A DNA stretch of 64,000 nucleotides from Porpolomopsis calyptriformis (lineage: Eukaryota > Basidiomycota > Agaricomycetes > Agaricales > Hygrophoraceae), in assembly GCA_951640195.1 (NCBI GenBank), contig CATOCQ010000002.1, forward strand, positions 155,001 to 219,000, written 5' to 3'. Under the pieces are notes generated by a model. It was given only the letters and a program-made list of their open reading frames with translations, was not told the origin of the DNA and searched no databases. The position numbers were made by a program, and so were the translations under genes. Below, in pieces: positions 10,760 through 22,999 of the stretch (the stretch's first letter is position 1; every line of letters starts with the position of its first letter).

Positions 10760-12790
10760 ATAAATCACAATTTCATGTCCATTCGATAGGCACAGTGAAC
10801 TAATGGTGGGCCCACAGAAAATTCCGATTTTTAGAGCATTTGGTATGTCGTGGTGGAAGATAGTAAGGTTTTAGGAGGAGGCATAAGTATAAGTAGCTAT
10901 AGACTGCTCTAAAAATCGGGGTTTCATATTCAATCGATAGCCCCAGTGTCATAGAGGTGGGGAATACAAAAATCCCGATTTATGGACCATTTGGGGTACC
11001 GCAATCAGTGATATAAGGGGTATGGGGGGGTATATCTCCAACTTATCACAGAGCTCTTTAAAAATCAGGATTTTATGTTCAATCGATAGCACTAGTGTCA
11101 CAGATACTGGGAATACAAAAATCCTGATTTATAGACCATTTGGGGTACCGCAATAAGCTATATAAGGGGTATGGGGGGGTATATCTCCAACTTATCACAG
11201 AGCTCTTTAAAAATCAGGATTTCATGTTCAATCGATAGCAGTAGTGTCATAGAGGCTCGGAATAACAAAATCCTGATGTATAGGCAGAATAAGGTACCGC
11301 AATAAGCTATATAAGGGGTATGGGGGGGTATATCTCCAACTTATTACAGAGGTCTTTAAAAACCTGGGTTTTATATTCAATCAATAGCCCCAGTGTCATA
11401 GAGGTGGGGAATACAAAAATCCTAAGTTATAGACCATTTGGGGTACCGCAATCAGTTATATAAGGGGTATGGGGGGGTATATCTCCAACTTATTACAGAC
11501 ATCTTTAAACATCATAATTTCATGTTCAATCAATAGCACTAGTGTCATAGATGCTCGGAATAACAATATATGGGTAGAATAAGGCACTCCAATAAGGTAT
11601 ATAAAGGGTATGAGGGAGTATATCTCCAACTTATCACAGACCTCTTTAAACATCACAATTTCATGTTCAATCAATAGCACCAGTGTTATAGATGCTCGGA
11701 ATAACAATATATGGTCAGAATGAGGTACTGCAATAAGCTATATAAGGGGTATGGGGGAGTATATCTCCAACTTATCACAGACCTCTTTAAACATCACAAT
11801 TTCATGTTCAATCAATAGCACCAGTGTTACAGATGCTCGGAATGACAATATATGGACAGAATGAGGCACTGCAATAAGCTATATAAGGGGTATAGGGGGG
11901 TATATCTCTAACTTATCACAGAGCTCTCTGAGCATCAGGATTTCATGTTCAATCAATAGCACCTGTGTTACAAACATTGGGAATAGTCCAATCATCATGT
12001 GTAGATAGACTGGGGTGCCGCAAGAAGTATACAGGAGGTAGGGGGGGGTATACCTTCAAGTTATCACAGAGCTCTCTGAGCATCAGGATTTCATGTTCAA
12101 TCAATAGCATTAGTGTTATAAACATTGGGAATAGTCTAATCCTCGTGTATGGATTGACTAGGGTGCCGCAATAAGTATATAAGATATCATGGGGTGGTAT
12201 ACCTTTAACTTATCAGAGAGCTCTCTAAGCATTGGGATTTTATGTTAAATCAACAGCATTAGTGTTACAAAGGTCAGGAGTAGTCTAATCCTCATGTGTG
12301 GAATGATTGGGGTATAGTATGTAAGAAGTATCGGATGATATACCTTCAACTTATCACAGAGCTCTCCGAGTATCAGGATTTTATGTTCAATCAATAGCAT
12401 GAGTATTACAAAGGTTAGGAATAGTTCAATCATCATGTGTGGATTAACTAGGGTGCCGCAATAAGTATACAACAGGTATGGGAGGGTATACCTTCAACTT
12501 ATCAGAGAGCCCTCTAAGCATCAGGATTTTATGTTCAATCAATAGCATTGGTGCTACAAACATCAGGAGTAGTCCAATCCTCATGTGTGGAATAATTGGG
12601 GTACCGTAATTAGCATGCAAGAGGTATCAGAGGTTATACCTTCAACTTCTCACCGAGCTCTCTAACCATCAGCATGTTATGTTCAATCAATAGCATTAGT
12701 GTGATAACATCCCAGAATAACCACATCCCCATGGGCAGACTGATTGGGGTACCACAATGAGCAGTGTAACACATATAGGTAGAATAGACC
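10760..12790. repeat. Minisatellite, 12 or more units of 141-149 bp
   Basis: The phrase TATATCTCCAACTTAT recurs at about 11031, 11180, 11329, 11478, 11619, 11760, 11901, then in diverged form (TATACCTTCAACTTAT) at about 12049, 12198, 12339, 12487 and 12635. Spacings are 141 or 148-149 bp. Each unit also has TTTCATGTTCAATC(A/G)ATAGCA and a GGGGTACCGCAATAAG segment. An 8-bp length class alternates with the long class. The units nearest the duplication are less regular, the middle ones most alike, and those nearest the large gene more diverged. Short open frames here are by-products of the repeat. Confidence 0.92.
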
Positions 12791-12819
12791 TGTGAATATA
12801 TAATCTTCAAATCGATACA

Positions 12820-15800
12820 TTAGCTACTAGATTGCTCTGATCCTGGCTCATCTGTGTACTCTAATGAATCGGAATCGGAATCAGACTCTAAATCTGCCCG
12901 TTCCCTAGCAGCCTTGACTCTTGACTGAGATCTACCTACTATATGTCTTCCTGAACCTGAATCTTCTCTCTCCGCATCTTTCCTAGCAGCGTTCATTCTT
13001 GACCGAGTTATCCGCACACCACTCACCCCCTTTCTTCCCTCGTCTTTCTGGGCAGCCTTGGCCTTTGAGCGAGTAACCCTAACCTGTTGCTCTTTCCCGC
13101 TCTCTGAACCTGAAGGATTGTTGTCTGCTTTCTGTCTCACAGGAGGCTTTCGTTTTTGGTAGATTTTGGCAGACTTTCGGCTCCGAATAGGTGGTTTTAT
13201 CGATCTCCCCAAGGTTTCATCTAGTCGTCTCTGAAGTATATTCTTTGAAGCATGAGGCCTTTTTAGGACCTGAGTTCGTGGACGCGCAGCCACCTCTTTC
13301 CCAATTTCTTCAATCCGATAGAACTTTGAATTCGAAATAAAGTTGATCTTGCCTGATTTCATCCCCCATATGACTTGTTTCCCCTTTTTATTCGATAGGC
13401 CACCTACAGGAAGGCATTGTAACTGGCCAAATATATTGTCCAATTCACGGCAGAGCTGATCACCTTCATCCATATCCCAATCCACAAGATATTGGTGGTA
13501 AGTGGAGATATATCCTCCAGGCTGGGTGTATGGTTTCCAGACTGAATTCTCTGGGATCTGGATAGTTTGTTCAGGGAAGAAGGTTGCCCGACGTGCTGAA
13601 AATGATAGATCATGGGAGTGACTCAAAGGAAGCTTTCCTTTAAGGCCACAGCTCGAAGGAAGGAATTGGCAATGGTCAATGCCTATGATATGCTGAATCG
13701 CAGGTACCGTCCAAGTCTCCATTGCTTCCTGAACTGTGGTTGGCTTGGGTAAAACACCTGCTGATGCAAACTGCTCTGCCAGACTTAGCCACAGCTGATG
13801 CGTGAACTCAACAAACAACAGCTTTGTGTAAAGCAGTTCAGGAGCTTCCCAGTCATCATCCAACCTCCATTCCCTAAGGAAAATCTCTGGCTCGGTTTCC
13901 AACAGTTTCTGAATTCTTGACCAAGATGGATCAGGACCCCAAGGGCACGCATCTTGCTGATACATTTGAATAAGGTGATATGGCTGGTTGGCTTGAGTTG
14001 CCTGTGGCTTCTTCAAGGACTGTCCATACGCTTGGATAACCTCAGCTGGATCCTCCTCCGGTAGTTCTCTTAGAGATAGCACTCCTTTCTTCAACTTGAG
14101 GTCGTGAAGAAAGAACATTCCGAACCTCCACATTATCGAACTGAAACGAAGGTCTCGCAACACATCATTCAAGAATGTGTGCTTTATCCTTGGCGTGACC
14201 ATGGTGTGCTTAATCAGGTGGATGATAAGCGTAGCCATCATCCCATAGTTGCTTGGTCGATTTCGTGAAAGGTGTAGTTGGACGTTTTGAAACTCTGCTA
14301 GCCTTCTTGCCAACAACTTGAAAAAGAGGCTTGACTTGATCCAAATGATAGGGTCAGACGACATATAGTCTTGTGCCTGGCAATCATTAGACATTTCTAG
14401 TTTGCAGTTATTTCGCTGCTTACCTTTTCAGATGCTACATCAAGAAGCTTTATAATGGCTAACCCACTCCCTCTAACTTCTTCTCTAACGCCGAATGACT
14501 GGATTTGAGAAGATTGAAACAGCTTTTTCCAGTGATCACAGCTAGTCATGAATCGGTCATTTGTCTTGACTGCATCACAGTCATCACATAGGTAGTTCGT
14601 TTGGCCAGGAAGTCGCACCACCTCAAAGCAAAGGTTGTAGCTGGATCGGAAGCAAAGGTGTACAAGCCGACTTTTCTTCAACTTGGTTTCAGCCTGTCTC
14701 CCTCCATAAGCTCCAAACATGGCAGTATAATGGGTCATTCCTTTTTTCATCCCCATAAGGTCGTACGAGTCGTCGATCCTATCTAACCTCCACAGCCCTA
14801 CCAATGGCTCCTGATCCTCCCTAGAAGGAGGATGGTATGAAATCCCAAGATCAAGCAAGAGTTCTCCATGCGATCGGTCCTTCATATAATCCCAGTCCAT
14901 GTTAGGAATCATCGAACAGAGTGCCTGATATATATTCTCGGTTGGGTGGTGCTGCTTAGAGAGCAGTTTGATACCTCGAGCATCTACAACAAAGAAAAAG
15001 GACCCGAATCGGCCTAGGAGATCGGGCTGGTTATTTATGATGTCGCAGAGAGTGGTTCGCATGGAAGAAAATGCTTCAGGTGTGAGGGGAATGGTCTTGG
15101 TCGTACGTCTTGTCCCTATTTTCCATTGGAGATTACTGACGCTTGTAGGAAGATACTCCATAATTCCGGTGTAGTTGGCTAAAACCACTGGCAGAGCAGG
15201 CATGATCACTTGTGAGAACCACAACTCCTGTACCTCCCTTGGCATCAGAGTAGTCATTCTATGCGTTCCTGGGTCTTTCCTAATCATACGAGGGAAGAAG
15301 ACGTAGGTGTTAAATTGGCCTGATCCTTGACCCATCTGCCCGAAATGGGTATGTGGCAAGGCACTAAGTGGATACCTTTTAGACCTCTGCCTAGGATTTC
15401 GAGTGGTAGGTGGTTGTAGAACCTGGACATAGACATGATTGTTGATAGAGAATGGAGGTTTGTCGTCTAACAGTGGAAGAAGGTGAATATTGATTGGACC
15501 AATGAACTGTGGTTTATGCGTGACCCATATGACGCTGTCGATATCCACCGACACTGACACTTCTTCATCGTCCAGGTTTACTCTATCCTTCTCCAAGTCG
15601 AAGTAGATGAATTTGTTGTTGCGTGCTTTACCTTTTACAAACACACCCTGGCTCTCTGATGTCCCTTCCACCCCTCCCGCCTCATCCAACATATCCTGAG
15701 CACCCATCACAGTCACATCTGGGTTGTCCATAGCTGGTAGGGAATTCAGCACCTCAGAAGAATGAGAAGATAACGAGGATGGGTATGCAACTGGAGATGA

Positions 15801-18175
15801 TGGTAAACATCCACTTGCTTGATCACTTGAATCCCAGTGTGGAAGAAGGTGGTCATTGAGGAGAACCGGTTCCTGGTTATTGAACATAGAGAAAAAATCG
15901 GCCTGCAACCTATAGCCTCTATCCCTCCAGATACTCCAGTGCTTGCCCAATACAAGCATTCCATTGGTGTCAAAGGTCCACGTGTTTGGAATGATATCAG
16001 CTTGATCCTCGGAGCAAACCAACATAGCTGATTCGTAGTCATCAAAAGGCTGCTCATCAACGCTTGTTGCTAATGCTTCTTCACCCCCATTCCCATTTAG
16101 CTCAACCTCTGGAAGTTGGATTTCAGGTAGAGACCTTCTGGAAGGCTGAGGTGGTAGGTTGATTACAATGGAATCATCATCGTTGTCATCATTGTCATTG
16201 TCATTGTCATTGTTGTCGTCATTGCTGGCATTGCCATCCTTGTCGTGACTATCCAGAAGATGGCCTAGTTGATTAATATAGGTAGCCTCTTTAGATTGAT
16301 TATCACAGGTAATCGGAATGAGATAATACTCACACTTCATACGAGCAGTTGCAAGCGCAAGTGCTATTACCTCGAAACGCTTGAATTTTAAAAGCCCAGC
16401 CTTCATATCATTCACAACCTCAGAATTGGGTTCCATGGAATACCGAAGCAGGGTCTGAGTCTTGTTCCAGAAGTCATATGATTTTTGTACAGTTTGAAGC
16501 GCAGTGAGAAATATTCTCTCTCGCATCGCATGAACACATTGCAATTTGGGTGCAAGTGGGTGTTGGTTAATGTCTGTGGAATACATCCAACCATTATCAA
16601 AGATTTCTTGGCAAAGCGATGCCATCCAGGAACCAGTGTCGGCCTCACTCTGTTGAAATATGTATATGAATATGCTTCTTCTGTATAGAAACGAGATTTT
16701 CACCGTATTCCAATTCGGTTCGATTACTTGGGGACCTCGCTCATCCAACTCACTACCCAGGATCCACCCAAACACATTAGCAATAGCCCTCCAATAGTAG
16801 TTGCCATTCCACTCCGTCCAATCTGAGTACATATTGGTTTCGAGTGGAGCTCCATGGCTAAAAACAAGAACCTTCTCCTGCTGGTAATCAAATAAAGCTA
16901 GCCTTTGGGTTGCAGAAGATTGCCATGATAGTGGAGGGAAAAATAACACAGGCTTTTTCGGGATAGCAACGTGAGGTGGAAGAAGGAGAGTTTTATGGAT
17001 TTCGGTAGACAGGATGTCTTCTTCTTCTCTTATTACCCTGCTCACCGTTTCCGAGTCTAGATAGTAGGAATATCTCTGAGATGGCATCTGGGGTTGAATG
17101 GACATATACCATGATTTCAAAAGGTAAATTTCTATGACCGCGTGATCCAGGTGGTTTCCAGGCTTAGCAGATCCCAATGATTGACAAGCTGAAGCCCATA
17201 TCCTTGGATCTGCTAGCTTCGTGTCTAATATCCTTAATGAGTCTAATCACCACCAATAATATAAGAACATACCTATAAAAAGCTCTTGCTCAGATCGTGG
17301 TAGATTCAATCGAATGGCATTTTTTGCTAGTAAATGAGAATGAGCGCTGTCACTTTCACTGGATCCAATGAAATCTGATCCGTTATTGCTAGCTGGCGAC
17401 GATGATCGGCTTGTTGAGCTTCTAAAAGTTTAGTATTTAACCTAACATTTCGAATGATAGATTTATTCACCGGTGTCTGGTTTCAAATCGCGAGTTGTTC
17501 CTTCTAATATCCACCGAAGGCTCTGAAGGAGAGCTATAATCACTAAACCTAACCAGTATTAATACGCAAGTATCTTATGATTTCTCTTAAAATACATACC
17601 ATGCTTTCGCCACCTGGAAAATAAATAAATGTAAGTTATTATTGTCATAGGTTAATTGAGACATACAGCGTCATTATCCTTTCTACTTATTGTGTTTTGG
17701 ACCCTTGAAGGACCTGGCTGGGGACCTAAGGGAGCCAATGGAGGTATCGATATATATTGCTGATCCGAATTCTGGATGTTAAGATGATTTAGGCTAATTA
17801 ACGTTGTCTGTAATAATGTGAGCACTTTAACCTTGAAAACAGATATACACTTACTGAGTATACTGGCTTTTTGTTGATTAATATATGTTTTTTGGAAGGC
17901 ATATGTTTTTCTCCTAGCATCGGTATTGGCATTGGCATCTTCTCTGCACAAGGCATATTCAGGATATTACGTATATCACTATCATCTGAACCACTAGAAG
18001 TCGAATCCCCTTCCTGGTTTATTATGGTTTTATTAGCCTCGTAATGATTTAATTGTGTGAATCGAATTAGATACATAACTACTAGGGATAGGCTTACCTT
18101 GGCTAGTGAGGACATAGCTATGATCCTATCTATATCACTGTCATAATCTGCACCTTCATTTGCCTGGTTTGCCAT
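12820..18175 (-). CDS. Very large uncharacterised basidiomycete protein (more than 1,450 aa)
   Basis: ATG at 18175 starts an acidic exon (18098-18175, MANQANEGADYDSDIDR). Several short Ser/Asp-rich exons follow, for example SRSSSPASNNGSDFIGSSES near 17,380 and PPLAPLGPQPGPSR near 17,720. Two long exons carry the body: 14424-17162 (913 codons) and 12820-14376 (518 codons plus stop), joined in phase over a 47-bp intron. The body resembles large uncharacterised proteins expanded in Agaricomycetes: an N-terminal part with SDWTEWNGNYYW, and a middle part with GSFFFVVDARGIKLL and LLLDLGISYHP. A YLCDDCD knuckle follows. An Asp/Asn tract lies near 16,200. The tail has three basic repeats with TRSKAKAA, TRSRMNAA and SRVKAA, suggesting nuclear or nucleic-acid contact. 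Function unknown. It is divergent from the BAH-PHD-like gene, 129 bp away. Confidence 0.75.
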
Positions 18176-18304
18176 ATTGGAGGTTAAGATCGAGAGCTAT
18201 GTTTGTGCAATAGTCGAGACAAAGTGTATCTACATTCACGTGACATATATATAGCTGTGGGAATATAATACGAATAATCAACATTGGTCCGTAGATTTAT
18301 TATT
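18176..18304. promoter_or_regulatory. Bidirectional promoter region
   Basis: Only 129 bp separate the start codons of two divergent genes. The interval contains a CACGTGA E-box near 18,238 and a TATATATA stretch directly after it. Co-regulation of the large minus-strand gene with the BAH-PHD-like and SIR2 genes is inferred from this spacing. Confidence 0.55.
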
Positions 18305-19670
18305 ATGGCACCTACAACCGAGGAAAAACAATGGAAATCTGCAAAAGTCGTAGAATACCTCGAGGTTCCTAATCCAAATGATGGTGAGATATCACCTATG
18401 CCTTGTTCTATTTGTTCCGAATCAAAACTTTATAGGCTCTCCTTGCAAATTCGTTAAGAATGACTTGTAAGTGTTTATCGATAATGCTTGAATAGTAGTC
18501 ATTTGATTATTTCCCTCAAACACAGCTGCCTCATCCGTCACCTTGGCCTCCATGCAAAGGAAGAAAATAATATTATAATGGACGACTACTGGAAAGGTTT
18601 GATCCTACAAATAAGAAAAACTACTAAGGTGATACACCTGCTCAAGCTACCCTACCCAATGTTGACAATGTGCTTTAGAACAAGTATCTTGCTAAGGTTT
18701 CATGGATGTATACAGCCAAGCAGTTGTTGGAGAGAAGTGATGTTAAGGCTGATACTAAAAGGTTGCATCTCAAAACCTACTCCTTCTCCTGTCACTCTAT
18801 GTTCTTCTTACTCTTGACAGGTATATAAACACATTTGGAAAGCAAGAGCTGTGTGGCTCTGATTCTACAGATATCATTGATGCGCAAGCCTTGGAAGGTG
18901 AGGGTTATTATATCGAGAAGCAGATATAAAAGAATGAACTGAACTGAACTGAAAATTAAACTGTAGATACAATCGACATTGTTATTATTAAAAATCAGAT
19001 CGAAGATCAACCTCCAGTAACCGCGTATTACATGCGGTAAGCTTGACGATAATACCAACCCATCTATTATACTAAAATTTCTATTAGATACTTCTGGGAT
19101 GGGCATAGGCAGGCATTGAAGGTGCGTTCATTGAACTAAACATATACCCTGTAGTAATCTATTGGGTGGTAGGGCGAGCCAGAAATATGTGGCGCAACTC
19201 ACTGTTATTCACTTTGGTCCCCCGATACAGAGGAACAACGCTACTGCTGGTCCTGCAAAAGATGGTCCCATCTTACTTGCCTAGGAACCCCTGCCAACAT
19301 TACCCAGCAGCAGTATCTTAACAATCTCTATGCTATAGAGAAGTTTGCCGACACCCCAAAAATTATACTTCAAGTTGCTTTCCAACCCACAGCTAGGGGA
19401 GGTCTCACTTATTTTACAGCCGGAAATATTAGGATCGTGAACAAGGCTAGAAAGTTGCTTTCTTCACAGGAACGCAGTGTCGTCCAAGCCTCTGGATGGA
19501 TAGCTGCTCACCTCATTGAGGAGTCTCGGTTAAATATGATAGACACTGACTGGGAAAACTGGCTTGAGGCAGAATTCGGCATAGATAACACAGACTCTTA
19601 TGAGCCATTAGTCGTTACAGACCAAACATACTATACTTGCCCTCGGTGTAGCTCAGATTTGCTTATTTGA
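18305..19670 (+). CDS. BAH-PHD-like chromatin reader, multi-exon
   Basis: Many short exons separated by roughly 50-bp GT/AG introns can be read from ATG 18305. In order: EEKQWKSAKVVEYLEV; PCKFVKND; NKYLAKVSWMYTAKQLLE; KRYINTFGKQELCGSD then DIIDAQALE; a segment with TIDIVIIKNQ; YFWDGHRQALK; and a zinc-binding block. The order 'W-x-Y ... F-G-K-x-E-L-x-x-S-D ... DII-D-A ... Y-F-W' is that of a BAH domain, which binds nucleosomes or modified histones. The zinc block reads CGATHC, then YCWSCKRWSHLTC, matching the C-x4-C ... C-x2-C-x4-H-x2-C part of a PHD finger. A final CPRC lies just before the stop. Exon borders are inferred and two are doubtful. The SIR2 gene follows 72 bp downstream on the same strand. 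Confidence 0.65.
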
Positions 19671-19742
19671 TACCTTACCATTCTTCTAGCTTATCTAATA
19701 CCTACTATCCTTCACCGTGTTACTGCTAAAAACTCAGCTATT

Positions 19743-20893
19743 ATGTTCCCCTCCACTATAAAACAAAGTGCAACAGATCTAATGGATGGAATACTGAAAG
19801 CAAAGAGAATCGTCGTGCTCTGTGGTAAATCGACCCATCATCATGTTTCATTCAAATACTTACCTACTCTCTAGGAGCAGGAATATCCGTGGCTGCAGGT
19901 ATTCCATGTTTTAGAGGACCAGACGGCTTATATACTGGCAACGCACTATCTGGATTTACCGGAGTCAACCTGACTGATCTGCTTACTAGCTCATCCCTCG
20001 TAGTGAGAAATATATGTTCAAGTGAGGATTAGTTGACCAAGTTAATGTTCTAGACCCAAAAGCAACAATCACTGCATTGTCAGCTCATTGCCACCCTTGC
20101 TGAGAAAGCGGCGATCGCACAACCCACTGCCTTCCACCATTTCCTTCGTGCTCTAGACCTCCAAGGAGTGTTACTCCGTGTTTACACTCAAAATATCGAT
20201 GGTTTGGAGCTCAAGGCTGGGTTACATATGTCCTCAGAAATTCACCCCAGTGATGGACCAGCCCGATGCATTCCATTGCATGGATCCCTAGAGGAACTAC
20301 GATGCCCTGGCTGCTCCTCCATTTTTATCCTCGAACCATACTACCCCTCTTTGAAAGAGGGCCAACTACCAGAATGCACTGAATGTCAAATCAATATGGA
20401 AAAGAGGGTAGAGCAGGGCAAACGCAGAACGACTGTGCCTCGACTCCGACCCAATATCATTCTTTACGGAGAACCACATCCTCGAGGAGAAGAAATAGCA
20501 AACGTGCAGCAAAATGATCTTGGGTTAACTACCACCCCCAGTCGCCAACTAGATCTTCTCCTTGTGGTTGGCACTAGCTTGAAAGTGAAGGGTACTACTG
20601 ACTTTATCAAGCAGTCCGCTAGAATCTTAGCAAAAAATTCCCCCAAATCCAGTTTACAAGCATCGCCTCAAGTTATATATCTCAATAATACCTTTACAAA
20701 CACAGCTACGTGGGCTGGTATATTCGACGCTTGGATAGACATGGACTGTGAAGAGTTTGCACGGTTGGCATTGAAAAGGATGGAGGAGATGATTGCGTCA
20801 GGTGAAATGCTCGAAAGCAACCACACTCAGGTTCAGGTTCTCTATGGAGACAGAAAGCTTAACTACAGACCATCATGGAGGTTATGGTCTTGA
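19743..20893 (+). CDS. SIR2-family NAD-dependent protein deacetylase, about 349 aa
   Basis: Three exons join in phase: 19743-19824, 19875-20002 and 20054-20893, with introns of 50 and 51 bp. The first splice rebuilds the NAD-binding motif CGAGISVAAGIP (residues 27-38). YTQNIDGLE lies at about 114-122, the catalytic His is in LHGSLEELRC (His 146), and zinc cysteines are C154, C157, C178 and C181. RPNIILYGEPHP and LLLVVGTSLKVKG complete the Rossmann core. RPNIxLYGE resembles the fungal Hst3/Hst4 branch, which deacetylates H3K56; that assignment is tentative. Unusually, the GIPDFR motif is GIPCFRG here. Upstream in-frame ATG 19743 was chosen over 19782. It sits directly after the BAH-PHD-like gene. 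Confidence 0.88.
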
Positions 20894-21427
20894 TAAAATT
20901 ACTGAATTAGCATCTATTACGCTGCATGCATGTCGCATCAAACTTTCCACAAATATTAATCAACTTGTATTGCTGCATTCCAAGCTAGTTACTATATAAG
21001 TCTACTACATACGATTTGTGCTAAACCTGTGTAGACATGTTGAGCTGTGTGCAGGTGTAAATTAGCAAGTTCACATGCGCCACTCCCATCCCATTTTGGT
21101 ATGCAAATGTGATGTCACGCATAACATATCAAGTTGCTTTGATACTGTATTGATTAACTCCCAGCTATCTTGTCTGTGTATGCGTGAATATCAACTAGCT
21201 GTTATGTACTTATGAAGTGATGTGCTATGAAGTGATGTGTGAGGAGCCTAAGTAGTGATCAAGAGCTGTGACTCACACACGAAACTACTTCCAGCACCAC
21301 AATGGCTATACGCATGCGATTGAATGAATGCTTATTTTTTCACCACATCTAGATAAATTTTATGCTGATTATCTTGTTTTCATGCAGTTATCCACCCACC
21401 CCCAAATGTAACTACCCTTGGAACCAA
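20894..21427. other. Intergenic, AT-rich
   Basis: No coding exon recognised. Repeated words such as ATGAAGTGATGTG near 21,210-21,240 are a small local duplication. Confidence 0.5.
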
Positions 21428-22512
21428 ATGATGTGTTCTTCTCGATGCTTGGATGCGGATAATAATCGGTGGTCGAACGATCGCTCTCCTGTTCCACCAA
21501 GCGACACCATCTGGCTCTTTGAGGAAATCAGCCACCCTTTCACACAACCTGACTTGACCCTCAAATTGAACCAGCAAAAGCAGATCATTTTACATGCTTT
21601 TTGCAAAAGCAGAAACAAACATCGACACTACACTCTCCCTCTATCGACCACACTTCAGATCGCTCTTCTTGACCTTGAATACTGGGCGAATGTTGCTAAC
21701 CCTCATCCCAGTGCAAATCGTATCACACGTTACCTGGAAAGGCTCAGGTCTGATCTCTGGGTTGAGTTATCACAAAACCATGGCAGCTTTGGCTCTAGCT
21801 TCCAACCTAAAACGACAATACCGTGGGCAGTTAGAATGAATCACTTTTTTGGCCACTCTTTCTTCGGCAGACGGGAGTACCTTCAGAAATGCAAGGCAAA
21901 TGGGTGGACTCCATACACCCATGAAGACCCAACCTTATACCGTAAGAGGCAGCTTCTGCATACACAAGCTTCCCTTATCTCATCATGCTTTCCAATTCAA
22001 ACTACATAGAATGGCATACTTTATTCGAAACCCATACAAACTGGCTAAGCAGGGGGTTCCAGCTATGTCTCCAGCAGCTAGAATCACACACGAAACCTCC
22101 CCGGTTTGACAGAGGGCACTCTGTGACCTGTGCGCTTGCTTTGTTCCTTGGAGTTAACGGTGAGAGTAAATGAAATCAACATCTTGGCTTAGGGATGCTC
22201 TAATGCTATATGCTTCTCTTTGCTACTGGCATCAATGAAAATACAGCCCAACAGTGGGCTAACGATGTTCAGGAGAAGAATATCAACCCAGATTCCCATG
22301 GATACAGTGTAAATACATCATCACCTACCCATGAGGCTGATCTTGGGTAGGTCTGTAAGACACACATGGTTCACATTCACTCATTGTGATCATTTAGTAT
22401 TTCACAGCTAGCAATGAATCTTTCAGCTGATAATGATCAGCCAGTGGGATCCCATGGTGCATTTCATTCAGATGAATTTACCAAGCTGATACTGATCCAA
22501 GATCCAAGCTGA
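21428..22512 (+). CDS. Stand-alone copy of a recurring uncharacterised domain
   Basis: The first exon encodes the domain in full: LQIALLDLEYWANV, TRYLERLRSDLW, then IPWAVRMNHFFGHSFFGR, REYLQKCKANGW and HEDPTLY. A GTAAGA donor follows near 21,942. Later exons continue with EWHTLFETHTNWL (after an acceptor near 22,009), INENTAQQWANDVQEK and SADNDQPVGSHGAFHSDEF, ending at TGA 22510-22512. This order of motifs recurs in the JmjC gene (start 23000), in a minus-strand gene at 26923-27444, and more distantly in the Ulp1 gene. No known Pfam name comes to mind. No JmjC domain follows here, so this is a short paralog. Exon borders after the first are inferred. Confidence 0.5.
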
Positions 22513-22999
22513 GATAGAGGGGGGGCAGCCTCAATTCTCCGATAACAGTGTTACCATTCCTCCACGATTCGAAAGGAAGATGAAGACGAAGATGAAGACG
22601 AAGATGATAATGAAAGTTTCTTGATGTTTTTTGTTTTTTTACATGCGAACAGCAGCTGCAAGTTACCATGGGACTTACAGATCATTGTAGCCACCTTTCC
22701 TCAGCGGTATACCTCACACCTCCACAATCTGTATCCTTCACTTCAATAAATTATAATGAGGATGATGGTTTTCACCGTAATATTTATAACTCCTTCAACC
22801 AGATGAAGGAGTAGTGGAATGAATCAAATGGCAAAGAAAACGTCAGGGCTTCTTTGTCACCCTCAAACTTGAGAATATGGCATTCATTTATAGCACATGA
22901 TCTAATCCAAGTCCTGGATAGAATCATATCGTCTTTGTAGCTTTCAAACTCTTTAATCGAATAAATACCCACGTGACCCCCACACATACGTTCATTATC

